From an uncultured Clostridia bacterium (GTDB lineage: Bacteria > Bacillota > Clostridia > TANB77 > CAG-508), in NCBI GenBank assembly GCA_947625565.1, contig CANQOU010000093.1, forward strand, positions 1 to 5,228: a DNA stretch of 5,228 bases, written 5' to 3'. Below are positions 1-5,228 of this stretch, one piece after another. Numbering within the stretch: the first letter of the stretch is position 1; each line of letters begins with the position of its first letter. The notes beneath the pieces were generated by a model, which had not been told where the DNA came from, made no database searches, and worked only from the letters and a program-made list of their open reading frames with translations. Made by a program: the position numbers and the translations under genes.

Positions 1-2
1 AT

Positions 3-491
3 AAACAAAATGGTGATGCTTCCTGGAGTAAAAAATCATATTGGAATGATTATATGGAAAATACAGGATGTGGAATTACAGCAATGGCAATAATTTTAAG
101 TGGATATGGAAAATCCGTTACTCCAGAAGATTTAAGAAATAAATATTATCCTGTTATTGATTATGAAACTTTAAATACAGAGTTTTCTAGGTCTTATCAC
201 ATACAGTCAAGTGGCTTTTTCTATGATTCTGTTCATTTATCAAAAGAATATATAAAAAAACATTTATTGACAAATAGACCTGTTTTAATTTGTGTTTGGG
301 ACAAGCCTAATAAAAATCGCTTTACAACTTCTTCTCATTATATGGTATTACTAGCATCTGACAATTACAATATGGTATATATTTCTAATCCTAATGGTGG
401 TAAAAATGATAGTAAAAGTTCTGGATGGTATAAATATGAAGAAGTTGTACCCTATATTGCAAAAGCATTATTTATTGAAAGCTATAAATAA
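3..491 (+). CDS. C39-like cysteine peptidase, C-terminal part (5' end outside window)
   Basis: The frame is open from base 3 to the TAA at 489-491, giving 162 visible residues, so the ATG at 54 is internal. Just before it, the frame reads a Gln-Asn-Gly-Asp...Trp...Tyr stretch, which resembles the substrate-side Gln region that opens Peptidase_C39_2/papain-fold domains. The catalytic Cys is probably in T-G-C-G (Cys at bases 69-71). The catalytic His is probably in S-S-H-Y-M-V, about 89 residues later, followed by V-Y-I-S-N-P-N-G-G, where most relatives have an Asp-Pro. Asn can serve as the third residue in papain-like enzymes, so activity is plausible. Such proteins are usually secreted or surface-anchored and cleave peptides, but any signal peptide or cell-wall domain would lie before the window. 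I cannot name a substrate. It ends at a terminator and is convergent with the next operon, so it is probably unrelated to it. Family call fairly secure; function not. Confidence 0.8.
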   Translation, partial: KQNGDASWSKKSYWNDYMENTGCGITAMAIILSGYGKSVTPEDLRNKYYPVIDYETLNTEFSRSYHIQSSGFFYDSVHLSKEYIKKHLLTNRPVLICVWDKPNKNRFTTSSHYMVLLASDNYNMVYISNPNGGKNDSKSSGWYKYEEVVPYIAKALFIESYK

Positions 492-511
492 AGGCAGTAA
501 AAACTGCCTTT
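490..511. terminator. Bidirectional intrinsic terminator between convergent genes
   Basis: An 8-bp perfect stem, AAAGGCAG (490-497) and CTGCCTTT (504-511), has a 6-base A-rich loop. It begins inside the TAA stop of the peptidase gene and ends 7 bases before the stop of the convergent membrane-protein gene. The 3' arm ends in T's in either direction, followed by moderately T-rich sequence, so it can serve both transcripts. Confidence 0.75.
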
Positions 512-518
512 GCTTTGT

Positions 519-770
519 CTAATATAACTCATTCGCTTCTTGTTGGGTTATAATGTTTTGCTGAACAGAAAAATCAATTTGGTTTTTCCTTTCATTTTTA
601 TCCTCAACAGATTTTAAATGGTCAATCAATTCCTTTTTTCCATCTGGAATTGTGCCATCTAAATTGTATAAATATTTGCTGCTATGTGTTGCCATAAAAA
701 TTCCAAATCCAATTGCAAGTAGTATTAAGATTACGAATATTATAATTATTATTGCTTTTTTGTTGTTCAT
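519..770 (-). CDS. Small single-pass membrane protein of unknown function
   Basis: The protein is 83 residues. A short lysine-bearing N-terminus (M-N-N-K-K) precedes one very hydrophobic helix (about residues 6-27, rich in Ile/Leu/Val), then a polar, charged tail of about 56 residues. The positive-inside rule puts the tail outside the cell. The helix could be an uncleaved anchor or, less likely, a signal peptide. The last 15 or so residues (I-I-T-Q-Q-E-A-N-E-L-Y) recall the short helical SHOCT-type motif, but the match is too weak to assign. An ATG at 776 overlaps the upstream stop as TAATG. I prefer the ATG at 770 because the G-rich ribosome site is 8 bases from it and only 2 from the first. 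It is the last gene of the operon with the LytTR regulator. I do not recognise the family; it may be an accessory or output of the regulatory pair. Confidence 0.7.
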   Translation of the reverse strand: MNNKKAIIIIIFVILILLAIGFGIFMATHSSKYLYNLDGTIPDGKKELIDHLKSVEDKNERKNQIDFSVQQNIITQQEANELY

Positions 771-775
771 TTTCA

Positions 776-1051
776 TTACCCCCTTTCATTTGTTTTATTT
801 AATTTTTCGTTTAATTTATTTACTATAGCCTTATCATATAAAATTTGTATTATAACTAATATTACATAAATGATAACATAAATTATAAAAGTTTCTGTAA
901 AACTATTTTTTAAATTATCTACAAAGATTTCATTTACTGCTCCAATATTTTTTAATACTAAAGTTTTTACTATTGAGTAAATAAAATTAAATATAAAGTT
1001 TCCAATTATAAATTCAAAAATATAAATGTAGTACTTTTTTAATAATTCCAT
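776..1051 (-). CDS. Two-helix membrane protein, candidate partner of the LytTR regulator
   Basis: The protein is 91 residues. Two hydrophobic helices (about 8-33 and 52-72) are joined by a loop of about 18 residues containing N-I-G-A-V-N and D-N-L-K-N-S. The N-terminus has a Lys pair, and the C-terminal tail (about 73-91) is rich in Lys, Asn and Glu. Positive-inside topology therefore places both ends in the cytoplasm. An AAAGGA site lies 9 bases before the ATG, inside the last codons of the regulator gene. The regulator's stop is one base away, so the two are almost certainly co-translated. In streptococcal LytTR regulatory systems (HdrRM, BrsRM) a membrane protein beside a small LytTR regulator inhibits it. 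By analogy this one may tether or inhibit the product of 1053-1508. Those partners usually have more helices (DUF3021-like), so this is inference from gene order and topology, not sequence identity. Confidence 0.7.
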   Translation of the reverse strand: MELLKKYYIYIFEFIIGNFIFNFIYSIVKTLVLKNIGAVNEIFVDNLKNSFTETFIIYVIIYVILVIIQILYDKAIVNKLNEKLNKTNERG

Positions 1052-1052
1052 A

Positions 1053-1508
1053 TTATATCATCCTTTCGTTTAGATAATTCATTACTTCTTTTATTTTTCT
1101 TCTTGAAACAAATTGTTCAGAATTGTCATTAAATCTAACAACAATATTTCTATTTTTCCCTATATCAAAGTTTTTAACTTGCTTAATGTTTACTATACAG
1201 CTTTTAGATATTCTTAAAAAATTATTACTTTTCTTTTCAATTTCATACAATTTACTTTTTATTCTATATTCTTTTTCTTTTGTTTTACAGAAATTATAGT
1301 TTCCATCACTGTAAAAGTACATTATATCATTAGTATTTATTTGCATCATATTATATCCATCAAAAACTACAATTTTTCTTTTATCAAATTCTTCTATGTA
1401 TGGAATTATATTTTCTAATTCTTTATTCTTATCAGATATTTCTATATTAACTTTTATTTCATCATCTTTTAGCTGATTATTTATCAATTTACTAATATGA
1501 ATATTCAT
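1053..1508 (-). CDS. LytTR-family DNA-binding transcriptional regulator (no receiver domain)
   Basis: The protein is 151 residues from the ATG at 1508. Residues 1-45 form a short N-terminal segment. Residues about 46-146 form a LytTR domain, with the conserved pattern F-L-R-I-S-K-S-C-I-V-N at 97-107 and V-S-R-R-K-I-K at 134-140. There is no CheY-like receiver, so it is not a classical two-component response regulator. It matches the small stand-alone LytTR proteins such as HdrR and BrsR. An in-frame ATG 12 bases upstream (1520) would add four residues, but it directly abuts the AGGA ribosome site (1521-1524), which suits the 1508 start better. It heads a three-gene operon with two membrane proteins and probably regulates its own promoter, as such systems usually do. 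The family is clear; targets and signal are unknown. Confidence 0.88.
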   Translation of the reverse strand: MNIHISKLINNQLKDDEIKVNIEISDKNKELENIIPYIEEFDKRKIVVFDGYNMMQINTNDIMYFYSDGNYNFCKTKEKEYRIKSKLYEIEKKSNNFLRISKSCIVNIKQVKNFDIGKNRNIVVRFNDNSEQFVSRRKIKEVMNYLNERMI

Positions 1509-1538
1509 AAAAAATTTCATTCCTCTCTTGTTATTTTA

Positions 1539-1567
1539 ATTATATAATTTTATATATTGACTGTCTA
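1539..1567 (-). promoter_or_regulatory. Sigma-A-type promoter of the LytTR operon
   Basis: On the minus strand a TAGACA -35 box (1562-1567) is separated by exactly 17 bases from a perfect TATAAT -10 box (1539-1544). Transcription should start near 1532, leaving a leader of about 24 bases to the ATG at 1508. Overlapping the -35 box, ACAGTCAAT (1556-1564) fits eight of nine positions of the general LytTR half-site pattern [TA][AC][CA]GTTN[AG][TG]. No good second half-site about 21 bases away is evident, so the binding site is only suggestive. The weaker -35 would suit an activated promoter. Confidence 0.75.
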
Positions 1568-1608
1568 TATATTTAAGATAAGTGGAGCTATTTTTAGATA
1601 AAAGGATA

Positions 1609-1641
1609 AAAGCGAATGATTTTAGTAGTTTCATTCGCTTT
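1609..1641 (-). terminator. Terminator of the metal-efflux operon
   Basis: Arms AAAGCGAATGA (1609-1619) and TCATTCGCTTT (1631-1641) form a perfect 11-bp stem with an 11-base loop, starting 5 bases after the TAG stop of the Zn/Cd-type ATPase gene. On the minus strand the 3' arm runs into TTTTATCCTTTTATC, a moderately T-rich tail. It separates the operon from the LytTR promoter downstream. Confidence 0.75.
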
Positions 1642-1646
1642 ATTTT

Positions 1647-3491
1647 CTACTTTATTCTTAATGCTCTTAATGCATTTATAATGGCAATTATTGATACTCC
1701 TACATCTGCAAAAACAGCCTCCCACATTGTTGATATTCCAAGTGTTGCTAATATTAAAATAATTATTTTTACAGAAATTGCAAATATGATATTTTCTTTA
1801 ACTATTCTGAGTGTTTTTTTCGATACTTGTATTGCCTTTAATATTTTTGATGGTTCATCTGTCATTATTACAACGTCTGATGCTTCTATTGCACTATCTG
1901 CTCCTAATCCTCCCATTGCAATTCCTATATCTGAAATAGCAAGTGCTGGGCTATCATTTATTCCATCTCCTACAAATGCTATTTTTTGTGTTTTTGTTTT
2001 TAATAATTCTTCTAATTTTTCTACTTTTCCATCTGGTAATAATTCTGTGTATACTTTGTTTACCCCTAGCCTTTTAGCAATATTTTCTCCTATATATTTT
2101 TTATCTCCTGTTAGCATAATGGTTTGTATATTTTTTTTGTTTAATTCCTGTATTGTGTTTTCAGCATCTTCTTTTATTTCATCTGCAATTAAAATATATC
2201 CTGAATATTTTCCATTTATTGCAACATATAATATTGTACCTATATCATTGTTTGTAGTAATTTCTATTTTATTTTCTTGCATTAGTTTTTCATTTCCAAT
2301 TAAAATTTGTTTTCCTTCTATTTGAGCTATTATTCCTAGTCCTGATATTTCTTCTACTTTTTTTATTTTATTTTCATCAAATTCCTTAGCATATTCTTCT
2401 TTTATAGATTTAGCTATTGGATGATTTGAATAATATTCTGCATATGCTACATTTTCTAGTAATTCTTCTTTAGTTATCTCAATTGCATCTATTTTTTGTA
2501 CCTTAAATACTCCTTTTGTTAATGTTCCTGTTTTATCAAACACTACTGTTCCTACTTTTGCTAGTGCTTCTAAATAATTGCTACCTTTTACTAGTATTCC
2601 TAACCTAGATGCTCCTCCTATTCCCCCAAAAAATCCTAGTGGTATTGATATTACTAATGCACATGGACAAGATATAACTAGAAAAGAGAGTGCTCTATAT
2701 ATCCAATCTACAAATATTGCATCTTTTATAAATAGTGGAGGAATTATTGCAATTATAACTGCTATTACTACAACTGTTGGCGTATAATATTTTGCAAATT
2801 TTGTAATAAAGTTTTCCGATTTTGATTTTTTGCTACTTGCATTTTCTACTAAATCTAATATTTTTCTTACTGTTGATTCTCCATATTCTTTTGTTACTTT
2901 TATTTTAATTACTCCACTTATATTTATTGAGCCACTTAAAATTTCTTCTCCTTCTTGTAGTTCTTGTGGTATAGCTTCTCCTGTTAATGCTTTTGTATCT
3001 ATACTAGTGTTTCCTTCTACTATATATCCGTCAAGTGGTACTTTTTCTCCTGGTTTTACTATTATTGTTTCTCCTATTTTTACTTCTTCTGGATTTACTT
3101 TATTTACTTCATTATTTCTTAATACATTTGCAAAATCTGGTCTTATATCCATAAGTTTTACTATTGATTTTCTTGATTTGTCTACTGCATAATCTTGGAA
3201 TAATTCTCCTACTTGATAAAATAGCATTACTGCAACTGCTTCTGGGAATTCTCCTATTGCAAATGCTCCTATTGTTGCTACTGACATTAAAAAGTTTTCA
3301 TCAAATATTTTTCCTTTGAAAATATTAGTTATTGCTTTTTTTATTATTTCAAAACCAACTATAATGTAACTTATAATATATATTACTTTGTTTATTATTT
3401 CATTATTAAATTTTACTGCTAGTGCTATAGAAAATAATATTACTGCAATTATAATTTTAATTAAATCTCCTTTTTTATCCTCGTCTTCCAT
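1647..3491 (-). CDS. cadA: Zn(II)/Cd(II)/Pb(II)-type P1B ATPase (CadA/ZntA-like), lacking an N-terminal metal-binding domain
   Basis: The protein is 614 residues and should pump divalent soft metals out of the cell using ATP. All core motifs are present: T-G-E at 170-172 (actuator domain), S-C-P-C at 274-277 in the membrane, D-K-T-G-T with the phosphorylated Asp at 319, the N-domain His-Pro at 357-358 and G-L-G at 384-386, T-G-D at 461-463, and G-D-G-I-N-D at 508-513. The stretch after C-P-C (I-S-I-P-L-G-F-F-G-G) and the D-V-G-V-S near the C-terminus are typical of the Zn/Cd/Pb subgroup. Lys575 and Asp596 are 21 residues apart, as are the metal-site Lys and Asp of E. coli ZntA (693, 714). It has no Cys-x-x-Cys or HMA domain before the first helix, making it shorter than CadA proteins of over 700 residues. 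AGGAGG lies 6 bases before the ATG, and the repressor gene ends 16 bases upstream. The exact metal cannot be read from sequence. Confidence 0.95.
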   Translation of the reverse strand: MEDEDKKGDLIKIIIAVILFSIALAVKFNNEIINKVIYIISYIIVGFEIIKKAITNIFKGKIFDENFLMSVATIGAFAIGEFPEAVAVMLFYQVGELFQDYAVDKSRKSIVKLMDIRPDFANVLRNNEVNKVNPEEVKIGETIIVKPGEKVPLDGYIVEGNTSIDTKALTGEAIPQELQEGEEILSGSINISGVIKIKVTKEYGESTVRKILDLVENASSKKSKSENFITKFAKYYTPTVVVIAVIIAIIPPLFIKDAIFVDWIYRALSFLVISCPCALVISIPLGFFGGIGGASRLGILVKGSNYLEALAKVGTVVFDKTGTLTKGVFKVQKIDAIEITKEELLENVAYAEYYSNHPIAKSIKEEYAKEFDENKIKKVEEISGLGIIAQIEGKQILIGNEKLMQENKIEITTNNDIGTILYVAINGKYSGYILIADEIKEDAENTIQELNKKNIQTIMLTGDKKYIGENIAKRLGVNKVYTELLPDGKVEKLEELLKTKTQKIAFVGDGINDSPALAISDIGIAMGGLGADSAIEASDVVIMTDEPSKILKAIQVSKKTLRIVKENIIFAISVKIIILILATLGISTMWEAVFADVGVSIIAIINALRALRIK

Positions 3492-3507
3492 TGTTTTCCT
3501 CCTAAAT

Positions 3508-3873
3508 CTACTTGTTTTTGTGTTCTATATGCTCTATACCGATTTCAAATACTTGCTTGATATGTTCGTCATCTAACATATAGTATACTTCTTTGCCTTG
3601 TCTTCTGCATTTTACAATTCCACTTCTTCTTAAAGTCCCTAATTGATGTGATATCGAAGATTTACTCATACTAAGTACATTTGCAATATCACATACGCAC
3701 ATTTCATTTTTGTCTAATGCAAATAATATTTTGCTTCTTGTTGTATCTCCTATAATTTTGAAAAATTCTGCTAGTTTATTAAATAAGTCTTGTTCTGGCA
3801 TTTGTTTTATTGCTTCATTTACAATGTTTTGGTGGATTATATTACAATCACATATAAATTCGTTTTTTGACAT
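3508..3873 (-). CDS. cadC: ArsR/SmtB-family metal-sensing repressor, CadC-like
   Basis: The protein is 121 residues from the ATG at 3873, which has a strong AAAGGAGG site 7 bases upstream. An in-frame ATG at 3948 would add 25 residues but lies inside the operator and before the likely transcription start, so it is rejected. A winged helix carries the recognition region S-M-S-K-S-S-I-S-H-Q-L (about 68-78). Both classical metal sites appear complete. The alpha3N-type site has Cys8, Cys10 and the C-V-C pair at 59 and 61, compared with Cys7, Cys11, Cys58 and Cys60 of S. aureus CadC. The alpha5 site has Asp102, His104, His115 and His118, the same spacing as CzrA. It should repress its own operon and release DNA when Cd, Pb or Zn binds. 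It is co-transcribed with the ATPase it controls. Family certain; exact metal preference inferred. Confidence 0.93.
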   Translation of the reverse strand: MSKNEFICDCNIIHQNIVNEAIKQMPEQDLFNKLAEFFKIIGDTTRSKILFALDKNEMCVCDIANVLSMSKSSISHQLGTLRRSGIVKCRRQGKEVYYMLDDEHIKQVFEIGIEHIEHKNK

Positions 3874-3880
3874 AATATTT

Positions 3881-3888
3881 CCTCCTTT
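3881..3888 (-). promoter_or_regulatory. Ribosome binding site that fixes the repressor start
   Basis: On the minus strand AAAGGAGG is followed by 7 bases and the ATG at 3873. It is the strongest such site in the window and sets the repressor start at M-S-K-N-E-F rather than the longer open frame. Confidence 0.85.
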
Positions 3889-3897
3889 ATTGATTAC

Positions 3898-3917
3898 AGT
3901 TGAATGCTTACTCAACT
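3898..3917. promoter_or_regulatory. Downstream operator (second repressor site)
   Basis: An imperfect palindrome has outer arms AGTTGA (3898-3903) and TCAACT (3912-3917), with one mismatch when extended to 8-base arms around a 4-base centre. It lies at about +3 to +22 relative to the expected transcription start near 3919. It shares the half-site AGTTGAAT with the operator in the promoter, exactly 33 bases away, so the same repressor probably binds both. Confidence 0.65.
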
Positions 3918-3925
3918 CTATATTT

Positions 3926-3955
3926 ATTATAGTTGAATATTTATTCAATTGTCAA
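3926..3955 (-). promoter_or_regulatory. Promoter of the repressor-ATPase operon
   Basis: A consensus TTGACA -35 box (3950-3955) and a consensus TATAAT -10 box (3926-3931) are separated by 18 bases on the minus strand. Both hexamers are perfect, so the promoter should be strong when not repressed. The spacer is occupied by the main palindromic operator, so repressor binding would block RNA polymerase directly. Confidence 0.9.
3933..3948. promoter_or_regulatory. Main ArsR/CadC-type operator inside the promoter spacer
   Basis: TTGAATA (3933-3939) and TATTCAA (3942-3948) form a perfect 7-2-7 inverted repeat between the -35 and -10 boxes. A TGAAT...ATTCA palindrome is the usual operator type for the SmtB/CadC/CzrA branch of the ArsR family. 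Its position and the adjacent repressor gene make autoregulation very likely. Confidence 0.85.
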
Positions 3956-3957
3956 TA

Positions 3958-3980
3958 CTTTTTTTATATTTTTTTATTTA
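3958..3980 (-). promoter_or_regulatory. Phased A-tracts upstream of the -35 box (UP-element-like)
   Basis: On the minus strand two runs of seven A's (3959-3965 and 3969-3975) are separated by TAT, putting their centres 10 bases apart, just upstream of TTGACA. Such phased tracts bend DNA and often raise promoter strength by contacting the RNA polymerase alpha subunit. In so AT-rich a genome they could be chance. Confidence 0.45.
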
Positions 3981-3982
3981 TC

Positions 3983-4012
3983 ATAAAAGACTAGGTTTCC
4001 CTAGTCTTTTAT
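3983..4012 (-). terminator. Terminator of the Cu-type ATPase gene
   Basis: A perfect 13-bp stem (3983-3995 with 4000-4012) is closed on the minus strand by a GAAA tetraloop, a stable GNRA loop. The 5' arm overlaps the last codons and TAG stop of the ATPase gene, and the 3' arm ends in TCTTTTAT. It insulates the gene from the repressor operon promoter that begins about 30 bases further on. Confidence 0.8.
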
Positions 4013-5228
4013 AGTATTTTTTAGTCTTAATGTATTTAATATTACTGTTATACTGCTAAATACCATAGCTATACTTGCTATCATTGGATTTATACTTATT
4101 CCTATTGGCTTTAATATTCCTATTGCAATTGGTATCATTAAGCAGTTATAGAAAAATGCCCAAAATAGGTTTTGTTTAATTATTTTTATTGTTTTTTTAC
4201 TTATATTTATTAAGCTATATATACTTGCTAGATTATTGCTTGTTAAGATTACATCTGATGAATCCATTGCAATATCTGTACCACTATTTATGCTAATTCC
4301 TATATGTGCATTAGCAAGAGCTGGGCTATCGTTAATTCCGTCTCCACACATTATTACAAATTTGTTGTCTTCTTTTAGTTCTTTTATAATTTTTGCTTTT
4401 TCAGATGGTAATACATTTGCTATTATTTTGGTTATTCCTATTTCTTTTGCAATTTTTTCTGCTGTTTGTTTATTATCTCCTGTTAGCATAATTGTCTGTA
4501 TGTTATTTTTGTTTAGTTTTTCTATTATTTGTTTTGTATCTTTTCGTATAATATCATTTACTCCTATTAGTGCTAATATTTGATTTTCTTTTGCTACATA
4601 TATAACACTATTTCCTCCACTTGCTAATTCTTCTTCATCATTAATATATGGATTTTCTATTTTATATTTTTGAAGTATCTTTGCATTTCCTATAATAAAT
4701 TGTGATGTTTCTATTTTTCCAGTAATTCCTAGTCCTGATATATTTTCAAATTCTTCTACTTTTATCATTTCTATATTATTTTCTTTTATATAATCTGTGA
4801 AAGCTTTTCCTATTGGGTGTGTTCCTTTTGCTTCTATACTTCCTACTATTTGTAGTATTTTTTTATCTTCTATATCACTATAGTTTAAGATTTTTGCTAT
4901 TTTTAATTTTCCATATGTTAGTGTCCCTGTTTTGTCAAATACTATTGTATCTGCTTTTTGTGCATTTTCTAATATTTCACTTTTCTTTACTAAAATACCT
5001 TTACTAGCGCATAATCCTTCACTTACTACAATTGCAAGTGGAGTTGCTAATCCTAAACTGCAAGGACAGGCTATTACTAATATCGTAACAAATGTATTAA
5101 GTGCTATATTAAATTGGTTTCCTAATATTAAGTATATTATAAAGGAAATTATCGCAATTAGTATAACTGCTGGTACAAAGTATCCTTCCTGACGCAGAAG
5201 GGCGCGGAAGGCCTGTTTCCCGAAACGC
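4001..5228 (-). CDS. copA: Cu(I)-type P1B ATPase (CopA-like), C-terminal part; N-terminus beyond the window
   Basis: The frame is open from the TAG at 4001-4003 to the right edge. The Met at 4768 is internal, as about 138 well-conserved residues precede it. In order: a helix starting Y-F-V-P (5182 leftward), the copper motif C-P-C (5068-5060) followed by S-L-G-L-A-T-P, D-K-T-G-T, G-T-H-P, G-L-G, T-G-D, and G-D-G-I-N-D. The last two helices carry Y-N-x4-P and M-x-x-S-S, the ligands that define the Cu(I) subgroup, so it should export Cu(I) or Ag(I). The residue after C-P-C is Ser where most relatives have Ala. The N-terminal metal-binding domain, first helices and actuator domain are outside the window. 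The first 15 visible residues (5183-5227) look foreign: just before Y-F-V-P, copper ATPases usually have a Lys/Ala/Asp-rich stretch, and the DNA there is GC-rich. The coding call beyond about 5186 is therefore doubtful. Confidence 0.9.
   Translation of the reverse strand, partial: RFGKQAFRALLRQEGYFVPAVILIAIISFIIYLILGNQFNIALNTFVTILVIACPCSLGLATPLAIVVSEGLCASKGILVKKSEILENAQKADTIVFDKTGTLTYGKLKIAKILNYSDIEDKKILQIVGSIEAKGTHPIGKAFTDYIKENNIEMIKVEEFENISGLGITGKIETSQFIIGNAKILQKYKIENPYINDEEELASGGNSVIYVAKENQILALIGVNDIIRKDTKQIIEKLNKNNIQTIMLTGDNKQTAEKIAKEIGITKIIANVLPSEKAKIIKELKEDNKFVIMCGDGINDSPALANAHIGISINSGTDIAMDSSDVILTSNNLASIYSLINISKKTIKIIKQNLFWAFFYNCLMIPIAIGILKPIGISINPMIASIAMVFSSITVILNTLRLKNTIKD
5186..5228. 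other. GC-rich terminal segment, possible chimeric junction
   Basis: From about 5189 to the end, 26 of 40 bases are G or C, against about a quarter to 30 % elsewhere. The change is abrupt and coincides with loss of recognisable ATPase sequence just upstream of Y-F-V-P. The reading frame stays open, which is easily chance over 40 bases. This is either a misassembled contig end or a true recombination junction; I favour misassembly. Confidence 0.65.

Noticed and set aside
1..1520. A bacteriocin export system made of the C39-type peptidase and the LytTR operon
   Set aside because: The peptidase gene is convergent, separated by a terminator, and lacks an ABC transporter. No precursor peptide with a double-glycine leader is visible.
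1582..2325. A long open frame on the + strand opposite the Zn/Cd ATPase gene
   Set aside because: It is the antisense shadow of a motif-complete ATPase, with no ribosome site and low-complexity Ser/Ile/Phe-rich content.
2578..3576. Further + strand open frames opposite the ATPase and repressor genes
   Set aside because: All are antisense to well-supported genes and show no recognisable domain or start signal.
3874..3948. Extended N-terminus of the repressor from an ATG at 3948
   Set aside because: That ATG lies within the operator and upstream of the expected transcription start; a strong ribosome site marks 3873.
2100..4500. Near-identical stretches shared by the two ATPase genes (about 20 bases around 2100 and 4475, about 17 bases around 2330 and 4727)
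   Set aside because: They encode the conserved Q-T-I-M-L-T-G-D and S-G-L-G-I motifs with the same AT-biased codons. Paralogy explains them without recombination or a mobile repeat.
4001..4768. A short 255-residue protein starting at 4768, as a truncated soluble ATPase domain
   Set aside because: The same frame continues upstream with the His-Pro, D-K-T-G-T and C-P-C motifs, so the Met is internal. No ribosome site precedes it.
4236..5192. + strand open frames opposite the copper ATPase
   Set aside because: The minus-strand frame contains every P-type ATPase motif; the + frames are complementary shadows.

Overview
The window is very AT-rich. By eye GC is about a quarter to 30 % everywhere except the last ~40 bases. 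Genes are compact, mostly with good Shine-Dalgarno sites and sigma-A-type promoters, and TGG is the only tryptophan codon I see. This fits a low-GC Bacillota (clostridial-type) bacterium, probably an anaerobe. I cannot name a species. There are no RNA genes, insertion sequences or CRISPR arrays.

Layout. (1) 3-491, + strand: the C-terminal part of a C39-type papain-fold cysteine peptidase, cut by the window start. A bidirectional terminator at 490-511 separates it from a convergent operon. (2) 519-1508, - strand, read from right to left: a small LytTR-type DNA-binding regulator without a receiver domain, a two-helix membrane protein, and a single-helix membrane protein. The three genes touch or overlap by 1 base, and a clear promoter lies at 1539-1567. 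The arrangement resembles LytTR regulatory systems, in which a membrane protein holds its partner regulator inactive. (3) 1647-3873, - strand: a metal-resistance operon of an ArsR/CadC-type repressor followed by a Zn/Cd/Pb-type P1B ATPase. Its promoter (3926-3955) has one palindromic operator inside the -35/-10 spacer and a second just after the likely start of transcription. (4) 4001 to the right edge, - strand: the C-terminal 390 or so residues of a Cu(I)-type P1B ATPase, ending in its own terminator.

How they work together. Regions 3 and 4 form a metal-efflux island: a Cu(I) exporter, then an independently controlled Zn/Cd exporter that should be derepressed when metal binds the repressor. 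Region 2 is a separate regulatory module; its signal and targets are not visible.

Caution. The last ~40 bases are about 65 % GC, and the protein they encode in the ATPase frame does not look like the expected ATPase sequence. The right edge may be a chimeric contig end.
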